A DNA stretch of 64,000 nt from Ciona intestinalis (GCF_000224145.3 NC_020170.2:439001-503000); one strand, 5' to 3'; numbered from the stretch's first letter, positions 12,601 to 24,278 are shown. The notes: generated from the letters alone by a model not told the origin. Program-made: numbers and translations.

Positions 12601-13637
12601 TGATATTATGCAAATCATTCCCCAAGATGGAGGGAGTACAAAGCAATCGAAATCATCTAACCAAAACAACTTGCAACAACACCATGTCACCGCCTGTGAC
12701 CAAAGCAATGAAAAAGTAAAGAGAAATTACTCGCAACATGAAGTTGGATATGCTACACGTGGCCGTCGTGTTGAAAATGGTTTTGATGATTTTTTTGCTT
12801 TCGAAAGTCCGGTCGTTCACCAACAAAGTGGTCACTACACGCATGACCGTAACCAAATGAGCACAAAAAGAGTATCAGAAAGAAATTATTCCGATTATGA
12901 AAGTACAAGTGAGAGGCAGCGTATGAGAGATCCAAGAAATCACCTGGAAAACCAAGATCACAAGGATCAAGTTTATCATGTTCGTTATGCGCGTTTAGAT
13001 GATGGTGAGATTGCTAAGCCATGGATAAATATGAGGAAAGGCAAGAATCTGGAATATGATGTAGGTGCAACAAGAGATGCATACACAAGGGATATGTACA
13101 TGGTTGATTGTGCAAATCAAGCACAAAATTCCTACAAAGTTAGTAAAGATTCTCTTGGGAAAGTGGCTGATTTAAACAGAGGATCAAATGTTTATATTAA
13201 AACTGTTCCATCAAGAAAAGCAAGGGAAACATACAGAACACTAACTGCAGCTGAACAGTATGATCTGATACAAGATTCACGTTCAAGCTGTAATATGAAT
13301 CCTGAAGAATTGAGAGAACAAACTATTGATCGATCACCATATGGTGAACCAGATGATATGAGGACAGTTGTGTCAGACACAGAAGGTAATTGCCATATTA
13401 GTAAAAATTTATACGCTTTACGGCATCATTGCAACTATTGATACTGGACAATATTTTAAATTCAGTTACCTTCTTTTTAGTAGTGTCCGGTTTATATTAC
13501 ACATTTCCATTCCAGCTTATTACCTGGAGAGAGAGATGAATGATTGGTTTGAGAAACCCGACAATGACTTGAATGAAAGAAGCAAAGCTACAGACTATGC
13601 AGACTTCTCCAATGGATTCGATTTGGGAAGAGAATAA
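667..13637 (+). CDS. RIM/rabphilin-type Rab-binding zinc-finger protein, large and mostly disordered
   Basis: Exons (hand model): 667-827, 1439-1710, 2402-2586, 2832-2960, 3585-4700, 4791-4845, 5177-5356, 6147-6305, 6956-7087, 7641-10662, 10897-11475, 11797-11894, 12289-12356, 12466-13385, 13516-13637. All junctions keep phase. With the 712-bp duplication in exon 10 collapsed, the sum is 6486 nt, about 2,161 residues. The N-terminus has the helix DLSHLNPEERAAILQV, which matches RIM, rabphilin and Slp Rab-binding domains. A zinc finger follows with cysteine pairs at about 168/171, 186/189, 194/197 and 212/215, then CDKQRELAARSNVWM, like the RIM sequence after its finger. The rest is Ser/Asn/Gln-rich, with QPIT repeats (exon 5), another CxxC (PLPRCVSCG) and a short coiled-coil candidate (exon 12). 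By family it should bind Rab3/Rab27-type GTPases at secretory or synaptic membranes. RIM's PDZ and C2 domains are absent, so orthology to RIM, Piccolo/Fife or Slp/Slac2 is open. The zinc-finger call is solid; the overall identity is tentative. Confidence 0.72.
1018..1147 (-). mobile_element. MITE copy, internally deleted
   Basis: The element begins with GATGGGGTAAGATGGGACAT and ends with the reverse complement of that arm (TCCCATCTTACCCC). The middle keeps the family core in reverse orientation (TTGTTAATTATTCAAAAC). It is much shorter than the 180-200 bp family norm. It lies in intron 1 of the RIM-like gene. Confidence 0.75.
1717..1800 (+). mobile_element. tRNA-derived SINE fragment
   Basis: It shares GTATGTGTCCTTGGGCAAGA and the preceding CTGCTATCATTGT segment with the fuller SINE at 60592. 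Only the part after the tRNA-like head is kept. It sits just after the donor of RIM-like exon 2. Confidence 0.7.
2283..2306 (+). mobile_element. Solo MITE terminal arm
   Basis: A single terminal-repeat arm (TATGGGGTAAGATGGGACAT) with no partner arm within 300 bp. It lies about 95 bp upstream of the zinc-finger exon at 2402. Confidence 0.55.
2996..3045. other. Assembly gap (50 N)
   Basis: Fifty Ns, probably a placeholder length, inside the intron between exons 4 and 5 of the RIM-like gene. Both flanking exons are phase 0 and join in frame, so no missing exon is required, though one cannot be excluded. Confidence 0.95.
3325..3412 (+). repeat. 30-bp tandem repeat, three units
   Basis: Three adjacent units begin at 3325, 3355 and 3385, each starting GATTTAAATTTTCTGC. 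They differ by a few C/T changes. The array is intronic, about 170 bp before RIM-like exon 5. Confidence 0.9.
3880..4250 (+). repeat. Degenerate QPIT repeat array inside RIM-like exon 5
   Basis: The encoded protein repeats a short motif, (S/N)QPIT, spaced roughly 13-20 residues apart. Clear copies are RSQPIT, KSQPIT, RNQPIT, KNEPIT, KSQPIN and ENQPIT, with more decayed ones between. The DNA repeats CAACCAATCACA at each copy, so it is a diverged coding minisatellite. No function is known to me. Confidence 0.75.
8723..9220 (+). repeat. First copy of a 498-bp near-identical direct duplication
   Basis: Bases 8723-9220 recur at 9435-9932 with an offset of exactly 712. I saw two mismatches: AATATATC versus AAGATATC near 8786, and CACGGC versus CACAGC near 9111. 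This copy is continuous with the upstream exon but is cut at 9220, where unrelated sequence and a gap follow. Divergence is of allelic size, and 712 is not a multiple of three, so the duplication breaks the frame. It is most simply two haplotypes placed in tandem by the assembler. Confidence 0.85.
9221..9384. other. Unexplained 164-bp sequence between the duplicate copies
   Basis: This block interrupts the exon and ends at the gap. It is visibly richer in G+C than its surroundings and is not found elsewhere in the window. It brings an in-frame stop (TGA about 9260) into the long exon. It may be a chimeric read end, contaminant or misplaced contig tail. Its origin cannot be told by eye. Confidence 0.6.
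9385..9434. other. Assembly gap (50 N)
   Basis: Fifty Ns between the two copies of the duplicated exon segment. The gap edge is exactly where the second copy begins. Confidence 0.95.
9435..9932 (+). repeat. Second copy of the 498-bp duplication, continuous with the rest of the exon
   Basis: Starting directly after the gap, this copy runs on past 9932 into the rest of RIM-like exon 10, up to the donor at 10662. Joining 8722 to 9435 gives a 2310-nt exon that keeps phase at both splice sites, which supports a single true copy. Confidence 0.85.
11936..12262 (+). mobile_element. Composite SINE copy in a RIM-like intron
   Basis: It contains the tRNA-like head (GCTGTGGCACAATGGTAAAC), the conserved body (CCCAGTGGTCATTAATTGGT) and the tail (CACGAGGTGTATGAAACAGA). 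An inverted tail fragment lies in front at about 11940-11975, so two insertions may be joined. It lies between exons 12 and 13. Confidence 0.75.
13632..13637 (+). terminator. Poly(A) signal overlapping the RIM-like stop codon
   Basis: The last codons read GAA TAA and are followed by AA, so an AATAAA hexamer includes the stop codon. If used, the 3' UTR would be only about 10-30 nt. Other AATAAA hexamers lie at about 14259 and 14274. Confidence 0.4.
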
Positions 13638-15141
13638 AATTATCGGTATAGAGCCTTTAATTGTAAAAGAATAGAAATTTCCTCATAAGTTTTATTAAAG
13701 TTTAGTTTTCACTGATATTTTAAAAGAAAAAGTTTCACAATTGCCCACTAATAATTGAGCAATTGTGAAGAAATGTTAAAAGCATTAGGAAATATGTTTG
13801 ATTTGAACTTTCCAGTTTTTCAGTAAACAATTTGCTGAGTCTAGTAAAAAATACACATAAATTATTTTGTTACTTTAAAGATAAACTAAAGTCATTTTTT
13901 TGGTGTACAGATAGTTCTAACTGTGCTGAATCTATAATTTAAAAATTGTGCGTTTAAGTTAGAAGTGCCGCTGACTCTGATCTTGCCACATTAAATAATG
14001 ATAACTTGAAAATTGTGCCATTTTGAATGGAACAACTGTAATTATGGATTTAGCTCGGTATCTGTACACCGATTATAGACTTCCGTTTACCTTTAAAAAA
14101 TTAGAAGGATGCAGCATTTTTATCACTTCTATATTTTATGTACTACCGTTTGTATATCGCATGAATATGTTGGTATGATATTATAAATAATGTGAAATAC
14201 ATAATTAATCATATGTGTACAGAATGTTGTGCTATGTTGTACAGATTACTTGCGTATGAAATAAACTGCACTCAATAAAAATGTTCCTATATTAACACAA
14301 ATACACGAGAAAAAAGTAGACTGTTTGTGATTAAATTTATCTTATATTTGGCTTAAAATACCGAATAGCTTTTCTACATGTTTTATTGATAGATTGCAGA
14401 AATGTGGTTATGGTGTAGTTTATCCACGTGTACGAGGGGGGCAACTCTTGCCTTATAGATATATATTGCCTAGCCTGTATGGGTGCTTGATGACTTTATA
14501 ATGTCCTGTGGCTTGCACATTACTAGCTTTATGGATAATAATTATTTTTTACTGGTTGTGCCAACTTGGACAAACCATGGGTGACCACTGGATTAAAGTA
14601 AATACAAAATACTGATAAGTTTATATGATGGCATTCTAACATTTCTTACACTATTTGATTGACAAATGTCTCACAAAACTAACAATGTGTATTATATCAC
14701 TGCGATAAGTCTCAATGAATGCAAACAAAAGACTTAAAAAACAAATGAATATTTGCAGCAATTATGAATAAATCACACTCAAATAAATTGTACAATGATC
14801 CCAAACTGTATCTAGTAATTATATAGTACACGACACACTGCATTGGTTAAAATTGATTTAATAAATGAATTTATAGTTCTGAAATACAAATTTTATTATA
14901 TGTGGTTGTTTCGAAGTTATTGTAATGTAATAGCAGCAATACTTTAGTAAAATCAGCATTATAATACAACATTGAACTCTTTTGTCACTTAATACCACAA
15001 AAAAAACTCACACATTACTTCAAATTAAAGTAACATACACCTCAAATACATCACATACGAAACTGGAAAGACAAAATCTTGTTTAACTGAGAAAAATAAG
15101 TTTAAAATAATCATTATTCAGATTTTAAACTTTTCTCGTTG
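13638..15141. other. Convergent intergenic region with the 3' UTRs of the RIM-like gene and netrin-4
   Basis: No coding exon was recognised. Plus-strand AATAAA sites near 14259-14280 and a minus-strand AATAAA (TTTATT near 14890) could end the two transcripts. A small SINE-like fragment (GTGACCACTGGATTAAAG, minus orientation) lies near 14581. Confidence 0.55.
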
Positions 15142-18100
15142 TCACACACACTTTTTGCGAAACTGTTTTTTAACATTTCGAGCAAAATATTTCCTTTTTT
15201 GTGGCCATTCTGTGACTAAACTTTCAACGTTGATCATTAATCTTTGTTGAATTGAATCTTCGTGGCCAATTACCAAGTAATCTCGACCTGTGATCGCAAA
15301 ATGAAGTATAGGTTTGTTAAGGCATAAGAACTGCTAGTGTAAAGCATTTTAGAAAGTATTTGTACGCACAGAGTATTGAATTGTGTTTAGAGTCATAGCT
15401 GATGGAATATTGAATTGTATAACATGTAAAACTCGTAGACATTACATTTCCTTTGGAAGTTTTCCAGGTGCATGGTCAGATAGTTCGTAAATAGTTAATC
15501 TAACTTTAATTTATTTATATTTTTAACAATTACTAAACTATATTAAGTATGATTTTAGGTTAAACAACGACATGTAAGGATTTGGAAGTATTTCAAAAGC
15601 GCTTGCAGGTAAAACACTGCCTAACCCAATATAAAAAGCAGTACTTTTTGTGCATAAGCATATAGGACAATTCGATAATAGAATACAGTTGTTAATGTAT
15701 GAAAATTCTTACCAGGCAGTAACACAGGGCATGTGCATCCCATCACTGTCCATGATTCTGGATACATAACAGTCTTTCCCCGTCGAAACTTTACCGAACC
15801 TTGTTTAAATACTCGTCGCACGGAAACCAAAAGTCTGGCATGTGTACCAAGGTCGATGGCTTCTCGGATTCGAACTCTGGCAGCTACAGTGGAAAATATG
15901 TGAACCGATTTAGCGCCACTTTAAAGAAACTTAAGAAACTGGTAGCATTTTTAGTGGTTCAGTTTTCTTATATATGATCATCTTTGATTGGTTTAATACA
16001 AATAATTAGTATAATAGAATTGATCTCAGTATAAAAGCTACATGATTTTTATGAAAGAATTCAAATCATTCATTTTTTAATTTATATCAAACTGTAGACT
16101 AATGTTCATTTCAACCAAAGCTCACCATAATCGAATTTTGCATTGCAGAAGTAAGTCAAGTCATTCCATGCTCTCTCTTTACATGAACAAGTTTCTGTAA
16201 ACACCAAATATAAAAGTTTTACAAAATATTTTATTTACGTTGTTAGCTCTTCTTTGACACTGTAGAATTGGCAGGTAATTGATTATGGTTTGTTATTTAT
16301 ATCTGTTGTGTTCAGGACAAAACAAACAAGGTACCTGGTTTTCTCCATGTTGCTCCAACTGTCAAAGGAAGAACGCTTCTCTCCGCATAATTTATCCTTG
16401 TTCCCAATACCTGACCACGTGACATTACAATTGGTAATGGTTTGTATCCAGCAGCCATGCCTTTTATCTCTGGGAAACGATGAGGTCTGTGGCATAACAT
16501 GCAAGAAATATCAATTTTAAAACATCGTAAACATATGATTATAATGACTGTGAAAACAAATGCAGATAATTATCTTAGAGTGTCACATGGGGCTTTGTAA
16601 AGGATTTCTATCATTATGGGTATATGTGTACTAGACTTAACCAAAATAACTGCAAATCAGTGGTTATTAACGGGTTGTCCAGATTGGTAGGAATGCAATA
16701 TATTACCCACAAATTGGGGTCACAAAACATAGGACACTGGACATCCTTATTATAAAATTCAGAGGTTTATTGTGAGAGAATAAATAAGTCAGTAATAATA
16801 TCAAATATTTACATAAAGTCTGTTTCATCAAAGCTATAATAAGGACCATCCAAATTGTCAAAACCAGGAAAGTTAGAAGATGGGTCAGGTTCGAATATTG
16901 GAATGCAACTACCCGATTTCTGTGGAGAAGTTAAATGCTGTGGTGATTTATACAGATACATACATTGTTTGTTTATCCACATCATATTTTAACATCTGAC
17001 AATTTACTGTAATTCCCACCTCTATTGTTTTTAATTAATATGATTCAATACTATGATACAGATGTAATTATCTGACCCTGATCTGGTGAGTCAAAAACGA
17101 TTCTTGTGTAAAGAAATACAGTAAGGATCTGTTGTTACGAAAACATTCTTTTACAGTTGGTTGAATTTTTGTCTGTGGTTTCGTAGCACCAGATCCTTTC
17201 TGTGATAGAGAAGATAACAAATTGCATTGTTACTTAATTACCACATCGCAATGTTCACACAGGCATTCACTACATCCATGCCTTCCAAAGCCCCAATAAC
17301 CATGCAAACATCTGTCGCATCTTCTTCCACCTACACCAGGTTTACATCTACATTGACCTGTGATCGTATCACAAGGAAGTGTTTGCTGTCTTCTGGTTCT
17401 AGGTTTGTGGAAATATGTTCCAGTGATGTCGCAAAGGCATTCTGACACAATAAAAAACTTTTCAAATGTTTTTTTAACTTTCAGTAATAATATGTGGTGA
17501 AGTTTTGATATGGCTGTCGTTATGAATGTCATGAAAGAAGGATTGTTGTTTTAAGAAACTTATGACTCAGCTTAATGTCAAGTTTAAGTGTATAAAACAT
17601 TGCAGGAAGGCAAAATATTAGATTTATTATAACTTAATATTACCCAATTAATCTGTTCACAACAAACTGAAATATTGAGGCCTTACTTTGGCCTTAAACT
17701 TGGATTAATCACAGCAACTAACTCCTGAAAGTTGCACAGCTTTTAATTACAGGTTTCAGTTTACAAAATTCTATGTAAGGTGATGTAGATGTTCCAGATT
17801 TAATCACAGAGAAACATTTTTAGTGCCCCAATGCAAAGACACACCTCTACAAATATCTTGATCTGACAAATCTGCTTCTAATCTCCTGAAATAGCCAGGC
17901 TTGCATAAATGACAGTAACGTCCACGTGTTTTATGTTGGCAACCCATGCACACTCCACCACTTCGATTCCCACTTCGCTCCCACAACTCACTGTCGAACC
18001 GACATCGTTGTGAATGACTGTGACAGTTACATCCTGTGACATCACAATACAAAAAAAATTAAAAGGTTATCAATCTCTTGCTTGGTAAAATATGTTGTGA

Positions 18101-21100
18101 CATAAATTTCATTGACTATTTCTTAAATATATAAATGTAACTTGTCTTACCCTGTGGAGCAAGGCAAGGGGATGAGTTACAGCGTATGCAACTTTGTGGT
18201 TTTTTGTTATAATATATAAATTTAGATAATCCATAAATGACCACTGGTTTAAAGCAATTGCCGTTAAGTGTCTTGTCCAAAACACATATGCTCATAAGAG
18301 CGCACCAAACAATGTGCCACAGAGTAATACTTAAGTGTTATTCGTTGTGCTATTGCTTTATCCAAACTAGTGTTTTTCTACAATTGTATCAACTTTTTAA
18401 ATAGGTTCTGATGTTACTGGTCAGAAAAATGGTGGAATAATCAGTTCCACTTATTTAAATTATAGTACAACAAACCATATTTCAATAAGTCATGTTCATA
18501 GTTCATACAAATCTTACGTTTGCAAGGGTTTGCAGCTCCAGTATCTCCGTTACCAGCCATCCATGGAGCATCATTGTAAATTTCCATGCAACGCTCGCAG
18601 TGGGCACCAGCTGTGTTGTGCTCACACATACACTTTCCGAACACCTGTAATATGTCAACATGGGACATGGGTCTTCCTACAGGATGTTCTTATAGTTTTA
18701 TCTTCTATTTATTTTCTGACATATGACCTTGCTTATTTTGTAAAAATTAAAAAAAGGAACAAAATAATGTAAAATATTACCTATTAAAACAACTGCATTG
18801 TATGCATAAAATAGAAAAAAAAAAAAAAAAAAAAAAAAAAACGCTTAATTTTTAAAGTTTTGTTTTTTATCTACAGTCCATTATAATTTCTCACAACATG
18901 TCCCTACCACACTTTGCTCAGAATCTTTTGGTTTTGTTCCATCTTGATGTAGAGGAACACAAGTATCACCATGTCCACTACAATAACAAGTCCCACGTAT
19001 GATCAGATCATACACAGAGAATGGGGGAAAGATACTCCCAACATCTTCGGGAAGGATGCTTCTGTCTTCCATGACGAGCGAGTCAGAAGTTATGTTGGTG
19101 CATCCCGTACATAACTGAGGATTCCACATCCTTATTCGGAGGTTGGTTATCTTAAGAAGATGTCTTGCTTCATCATTGTAAGGATCATCGATTGGATGTG
19201 CAGGATTCATTACTCGATGAATTACCTTTAAAAAAATTTGTTAAAAACATTTTTTTATGATAAAGTGATGATCGCCTAATTAGCCTTAACAGGCATAAAA
19301 CGTACCACCGTTTCCCTGTTTAGCGAATTATTATATGCAACTTTGTGGCTGATTGTTTTATTTTTGTGTGACTACCAGTTTGATCGGCCACTAAGTAACC
19401 ACTAGATTGGAGCAATTAGCGTTTTTATTTCCAAGAGACATACACGTCCTCGATTGCAGTAGCAACCAGCGTCTCCTGGTGTGTCCAGCCCTCTAAGGTA
19501 ACGAGGCGAGAGCTGTTATGTGCTACGCTAATTCGTGAACTTTTGCCGCGCCGAGCACCACACATGGAACAAATATCTACCTAGTATAACTTGTTGGTTT
19601 TTATTCAAACCGCCTAGACATCGTGTCTTCTGACTAATAAAAAACTGAGGGATTAAATCGAACAATTTATATACGTTTTTTAGTTATTTGTATTGTAAGA
19701 ATATGTTTCACTGTGTCTTCAAAAATCGAGAGCGATTTGAATTATTATTAACTTAATTGATAGCGTCTACGGTTTAGTTAGTTGAATAAACAGAGATATG
19801 CCGAAAAGTTTAACATTTTCAAATATTCATAGTTCATCCCAGAAATATAAGCAATTAAAGACACTGATATGCAAAACTTAACTATTTTCCGCTTAGTAAA
19901 CAAAACATACAAGGAATGAATTAGCCCCAAGGTCGATGTCGTCAATTTGTATTCACATGCAGTTGTGTAATCTTGATAAGGCATCTTGCAAGAAAGCAAA
20001 TACGTCAGGGGCCCAACATTAGCAAAACTGACGTCACAACTAATTCGCCTCTGTGATTACAGTTAACGCGAAAAAGTCCGAATTTGTTGTCTCGTTTGCA
20101 AGTCGCGCGCGCGTTGTTTTCGATCTTTTGAATTGGAACAAAGGGGCATTGTTTTGTGTCAGCAGCGGCGTGCTCTCGGCGGTGAACCAGAACTGGTATG
20201 ACCGACGTTAGTTGGCTGTCATTTCGTTCGTGATGTCCTAACTCCTAATTTGGTTGAGTGAAAGTGTTTACAAGTTTACCAACGATTATGATCCGGGGAT
20301 TGCCTTCATGCACGCGGCTCTACACTCGCTAGACGTGTCCTATTACCATAAAAATATATATAGTAGGATGGGACAAGATGGGACACCTTCGGCGCATAAT
20401 ATCCGAATATCCTGATCGTGTTTTAAACAGTTACCAACGGTCTATGGGATTCTTAAGCATATAGGTGGACGAGAAAATAGAGTTAAAATGTGTCCCAACT
20501 TCCCCCATCCTACTATACTTTATGTCCATACAAATCGACGCTTATTTGTACCATTTCTACGAGTACATCGATTGTAATTTAGTAATAGGCTTTTCTTTAA
20601 ATACATTGGACCGAACAACAGGTATGAGGTAAGTAACGACCCACCTTTAACCGCGATAACAGCGAAGCACGAGTTGATCTCATTAAAATGTTTTGTGCAG
20701 TCTTTTTCTATTATTTTCGAATTACGAGGAATTTAAATATGACATCATAATTATTGTTGTTGGATGATATATTATATGTGAGGTAAAAATGGGACACTTA
20801 AGTACATATCGCTTACTATTTAAAAAATAAAACTTTTACGTGCATTCATGAAAATAAATTTATTTTTTAAAGAATATATACATATGCGTTGGAGCGATTA
20901 ATCTTACCCGACTGTTTGCAAATTACAGCACCTGAAATGCAAATCGCAAAATACCACCTCGTGTTATAAGACATTTTTTTAAAGTGTTGTTTGAATGAAT
21001 GTAACTTTTTACGTTGCCGGAAAACGGCAAAAGTTATAGCATGGCCGGTATTCATACACCTCGTCCCAACTTACGAGTTACCACGAATGTAACTTTGTGG

Positions 21101-22501
21101 GTGATTGTGGAATTTGTTCAGTTTTTTATTTGTGATTGACAAATTAGACAGCCCACTGGTAACCACTGGGTTGGAGCAACTGATACGCCCACAATGATAG
21201 CATCGACGAGCCTTGAACCTATGCCCCCTAGTTTAGAGGAATGCGCGCTGCCGCGGTGCCAGAGGTTATAAAGATAGGGTACAAATTCATAGAATTACCC
21301 TACTAAATAATAAAGGTATTCTCCAACCTTTTGTATATTAAAGGTTACGGACATGATATATATACCGAAAATAAAAAACAAATAAAGAGCAACAGTTACC
21401 TCTCCACCATCGCATGGCCATGGACTTGAATATCGGGAAGTACACGCAGCGCTGATGACGTCAACATCGTCATCCATACCAAACTCTTCGCTGCAATTAC
21501 TTGCAAAACGTTGGTAAATCTAAAAGTCACGTGATTCAACTACAACAATGTTTATAAATACCCGATGACTATGACGTATCGATAGTTTCAAGTCACTAAA
21601 GGTCGTTAATTCTTCGGTTTTATAAAACGTTGAGAAGACAGGACACCGTAAGCACATGTATATATATAGTATATATATATATTACACATCAGGACTAACC
21701 TGCCAAGTTTGTCCAAAATCGACCGACCTTTCCAAAGTCATGGCACCAGGCCGTGGACTCCGAAACAACATGATTAAGTGTGTGAAGTAAAAAGACGTCT
21801 GCAGGTCAAACTGGATCGTAACGTCATCGGCGTTGTTGGCTGATTGCCACCAGGTATGAGAGCCGGTGAACGGTGAATCGAGCATGTGTGAGCCCGGATG
21901 ATCGCCGGTACCACAGCGTCTACAAATTGGCGCCGTACATGAGTCTGTACCTGGGTCACAATAGATTTCCCCTTTCCTCCCCAAACCACATGTGCTGGTC
22001 ACTGATACGCTGCGACCCGCAGCCAGGTTGCCTACATCACCATGGCAACTGTGACGACCACACCGTTGACTGAGTGAGCGTAAAACTAAAACAAAAAACG
22101 CAGGACTAATTGAATTAATCAACGACAAATGATTATATAGGGCCAGATATTGTACATTCAACAACGTAACTGTATCCATACCCTATTCTAAAATTATCCG
22201 CGAGCTCGAAGCTATATAAATTATATACATTAATTGCTATACTTACGTTTACCCTACGTTAATTTTAAATGTTAAAACATTGCCTATAAGTTGAACCCAC
22301 GTTAATATTAACCGCAGACTTGTGTTTATACCTTCTCACGTGTTCATGCAAAAGTCAACAGCGAGCGAAAAGTGGTAGACAAATTAACGATTATGCCTGA
22401 ACATGTGATCAATTCGTTTATACAACGTTTAATGCAACATAATAACAAAATGTTGGTGACTTACCGCCACTAAACAAGAGGATCAAGACTTGATATTTCA
22501 T
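15142..22501 (-). CDS. NTN4: Netrin-4 (beta-netrin)
   Basis: Secreted, laminin-related basement-membrane protein. In vertebrates it binds laminin gamma chains and disrupts laminin polymers. Exons from the start: 22501-22465, 22085-21700, 21519-21400, 19225-18908, 18644-18518, 18033-17845, 17441-17242, 16919-16813, 16486-16335, 16194-16126, 15883-15713, 15287-15142. Total is 2022 nt, 673 residues (human NTN4 is 628). Domains: signal peptide ([12 protein letters not shown]); laminin N-terminal domain, about 17-259, with the laminin-beta signature [11 protein letters not shown]; three laminin EGF repeats, about 261-456; a Pro/acidic linker, about 457-545, longer than in human; a C-terminal netrin (C345C) domain, about 546-673, with [13 protein letters not shown] and YLVIGHED. 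The laminin-beta-like N-terminus plus that C345C signature separates netrin-4 from netrin-1/3 and from true laminins. The start is the only ATG giving a signal peptide in phase with exon 2. Confidence 0.93.
16640..16740 (+). mobile_element. SINE body fragment
   Basis: It carries CAGTGGTTATTAACGGGTTG and ACCCACAAATTG, diverged from the SINE body seen at 60592 and 12050. It lies in a netrin-4 intron. Confidence 0.6.
18158..18352 (-). mobile_element. SINE copy in a netrin-4 intron
   Basis: In reverse orientation it contains the tail (GTATGCAACTTTGTGG), the body (AATGACCACTGGTTTAAAGC) and the head-proximal part (TAAGTGTCTTGTCC). The tRNA-like head is decayed. Confidence 0.7.
18812..18841 (+). 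repeat. Poly(A) tract
   Basis: About 30 consecutive A residues in the netrin-4 intron upstream of the exon at 18644. On the coding strand it is a poly(T) run, possibly the remnant of a retroposed tail. Confidence 0.9.
19325..19570 (-). mobile_element. SINE copy
   Basis: In reverse orientation it shows TATGCAACTTTGTGGCTGAT, GTAACCACTAGATTGGAGCA and AAGAGACATACACG, matching tail, body and head-proximal parts of the local SINE. Confidence 0.7.
20359..20518 (+). mobile_element. MITE copy, near full length
   Basis: Left arm TATAGTAGGATGGGACAAGA; right arm ends in CCCATCCTACTATA, its inverse. The core has CCTGATCGTGTTTTAAAC and CGGTCTATGGGA. It is slightly shortened internally. Confidence 0.88.
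20768..20802 (+). mobile_element. Solo MITE arm
   Basis: GAGGTAAAAATGGGACACTT resembles a left arm. No partner arm was found. Confidence 0.4.
21040..21265 (-). mobile_element. SINE copy
   Basis: Reverse-oriented tail (ATACACCTCGTCCCAACTTA), body (TAACCACTGGGTTGGAGCAA) and a diverged head. It sits about 135 bp from a netrin-4 exon. Confidence 0.75.
21659..21684. repeat. TA-rich simple repeat
   Basis: Imperfect TA dinucleotide run just beyond the donor of netrin-4 exon 2. Confidence 0.85.
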
Positions 22502-24278
22502 TCTACCAAACATACATTACGTGATAAACGAATAACACTACCTTATTGACATATATATTCTGCAGTGATTCACATGCCTGACGTAACACTATCGTAACTA
22601 TTAGTGTCCAGTTCTATGTATTTACCCTGCAAGGCTATCGCTGTCGTTTAAGTGTCTAACTTCCTCACCTCTCGTACGTTTTATTTCAGTCCCGTAAATA
22701 AATAGTTGCCGCCAATCGGCGAGCTCCGTTTTTCAGCTGAAGAATTTTTATGACGTAACCATGTTTTGGCGATGTGGTGGGCAGAACGTTTTTCGCACAA
22801 CTCATTCGGCGAGATCTTGATCGCTTTTTCTCACTGTTCAATCTCATGGCCCTTTCTCTGTCATAACGGCGTGACTGAGATTTCTCTTAGTAATGGGGTG
22901 TACAAAAATATAAATATACCTCGAACAATCGGACGACACAGAACAATACGAAGATGGTTTATTCAAGCCTCTGTTACAATAATAAGATCGTACAATGACG
23001 TCACATTTGGCGAAAGGGGAAAGTGTGACAAAGCAACAATTCTTGCACAGCGAAAACAAATTAACTTTTAAAGAAATCTTAACTTACGGAAAAATTTGGT
23101 TTACCAAGTTTTTATTGGTGGCACCATGGTTTGTATTGATGTTATAACATAAACAAATTCCAAGGATATTTAATGTATCTGAACGCAGTCATGTATGACG
23201 CGCCTATCTTGTGTTCGCACCGATTATGACGTCATTACCGGATGACGTACCAAAGAGGTCCATGAACACATATATTTTTTGGTATTGTTTTGTATACATT
23301 CCTGACACAGCGGCGTGCGCTTATGTGTGAACAAACTATTATTTTTTTCTGAAGTATGCTTCCTTACCCACCACATATCTACACTTATATTTAACCTTCT
23401 GTATTTTCCGAACGGACACGTAAACCAAGTTTCGAACGTTAATCTAATGTTGTGTGTTTTTATACAGCAAAATATTTACCTGCAGGTGCAGAAAATCGCA
23501 GGTGCTGAGCTTATATATCTACAATCTACATAACTAACCTCAACGCCTGTGGTTTAATACACATTTTATTTGATTGACAATTCAATCAAAATGCATGGAA
23601 TCCCTGACTCGTATACAGTTACCAAATACAATGGTTCGGGAACCACAGTGGCGACAGCAAGTTGATCTGCGTTAACGTCATTAAGATATCAAATCTCTTG
23701 TGGCAAGTCGCAACCCACGCGCTTTGCAAGCTTACGCATTCCATCGGAATGAATAACAACGGACTTGAGATAACGTTGGTATAGTCCACAAAAATTTAAA
23801 TAGCAAGAGCAGATGATATATTTACGTTTTAAAATAATGTGTGTGCTACTCGATGTTATTGGCATTATAATGTTTGTTAAAACATAACCCTATAGCATGT
23901 AAAACACATGGAGAAAATATAATCAAGACTTGCAAAGTAATTAAATAAGTACAGTTTCCATTTTAAAGTGCGGTAGCTTTGATTTTGGTAAACTTTGATA
24001 TAACTTTGCCTTTACTATATTACTAAGTAAAATTAAGGATAAGGGTATATTTTCTACTTCCGCCTTCGTTCTCATGTTAACCGGGTTGCTAGCTCTCCTC
24101 GCGGCCAACGTGCACACGGCTGGTAGCCATTTCAATCGGCACAATATCAATTGGCTGCTCGCACCGGCCATAGTTAGTGAATATCTAAATCAGCCTACAA
24201 TATGCGTATTGATTTATAAATAAATTAATACGCATAATGTATAGGCTAACTTCCCACTACACTTTCACTAAACTTATT

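Larger units (their letters stand above)
19226..21399 (-). other. Longest netrin-4 intron (2.2 kb), rich in mobile elements
   Basis: It separates the two halves of the laminin N-terminal domain. It holds SINE copies at about 19325-19570 and 21040-21265, a MITE at 20359-20518 and a MITE arm near 20768. No further exon was recognised, and flanking exons join in phase 0 to give GGEVIHRV. Confidence 0.75.

Noticed and set aside
16283..16504. Alternative frame of the netrin-4 exon at 16335-16486
   Set aside because: Only the other frame ([16 protein letters not shown]) connects in phase to both neighbouring exons.
16813..16816. Netrin-4 ending early at the TAA after DETDFM
   Set aside because: The TAA spans a GTAAAT donor. 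Splicing there to 16486 keeps frame and leads to the conserved C345C domain.
22766..23071. 101-residue open frame upstream of netrin-4
   Set aside because: No recognisable domain, composition like random translation, no splice or poly(A) context, and it lies in the intergenic region.
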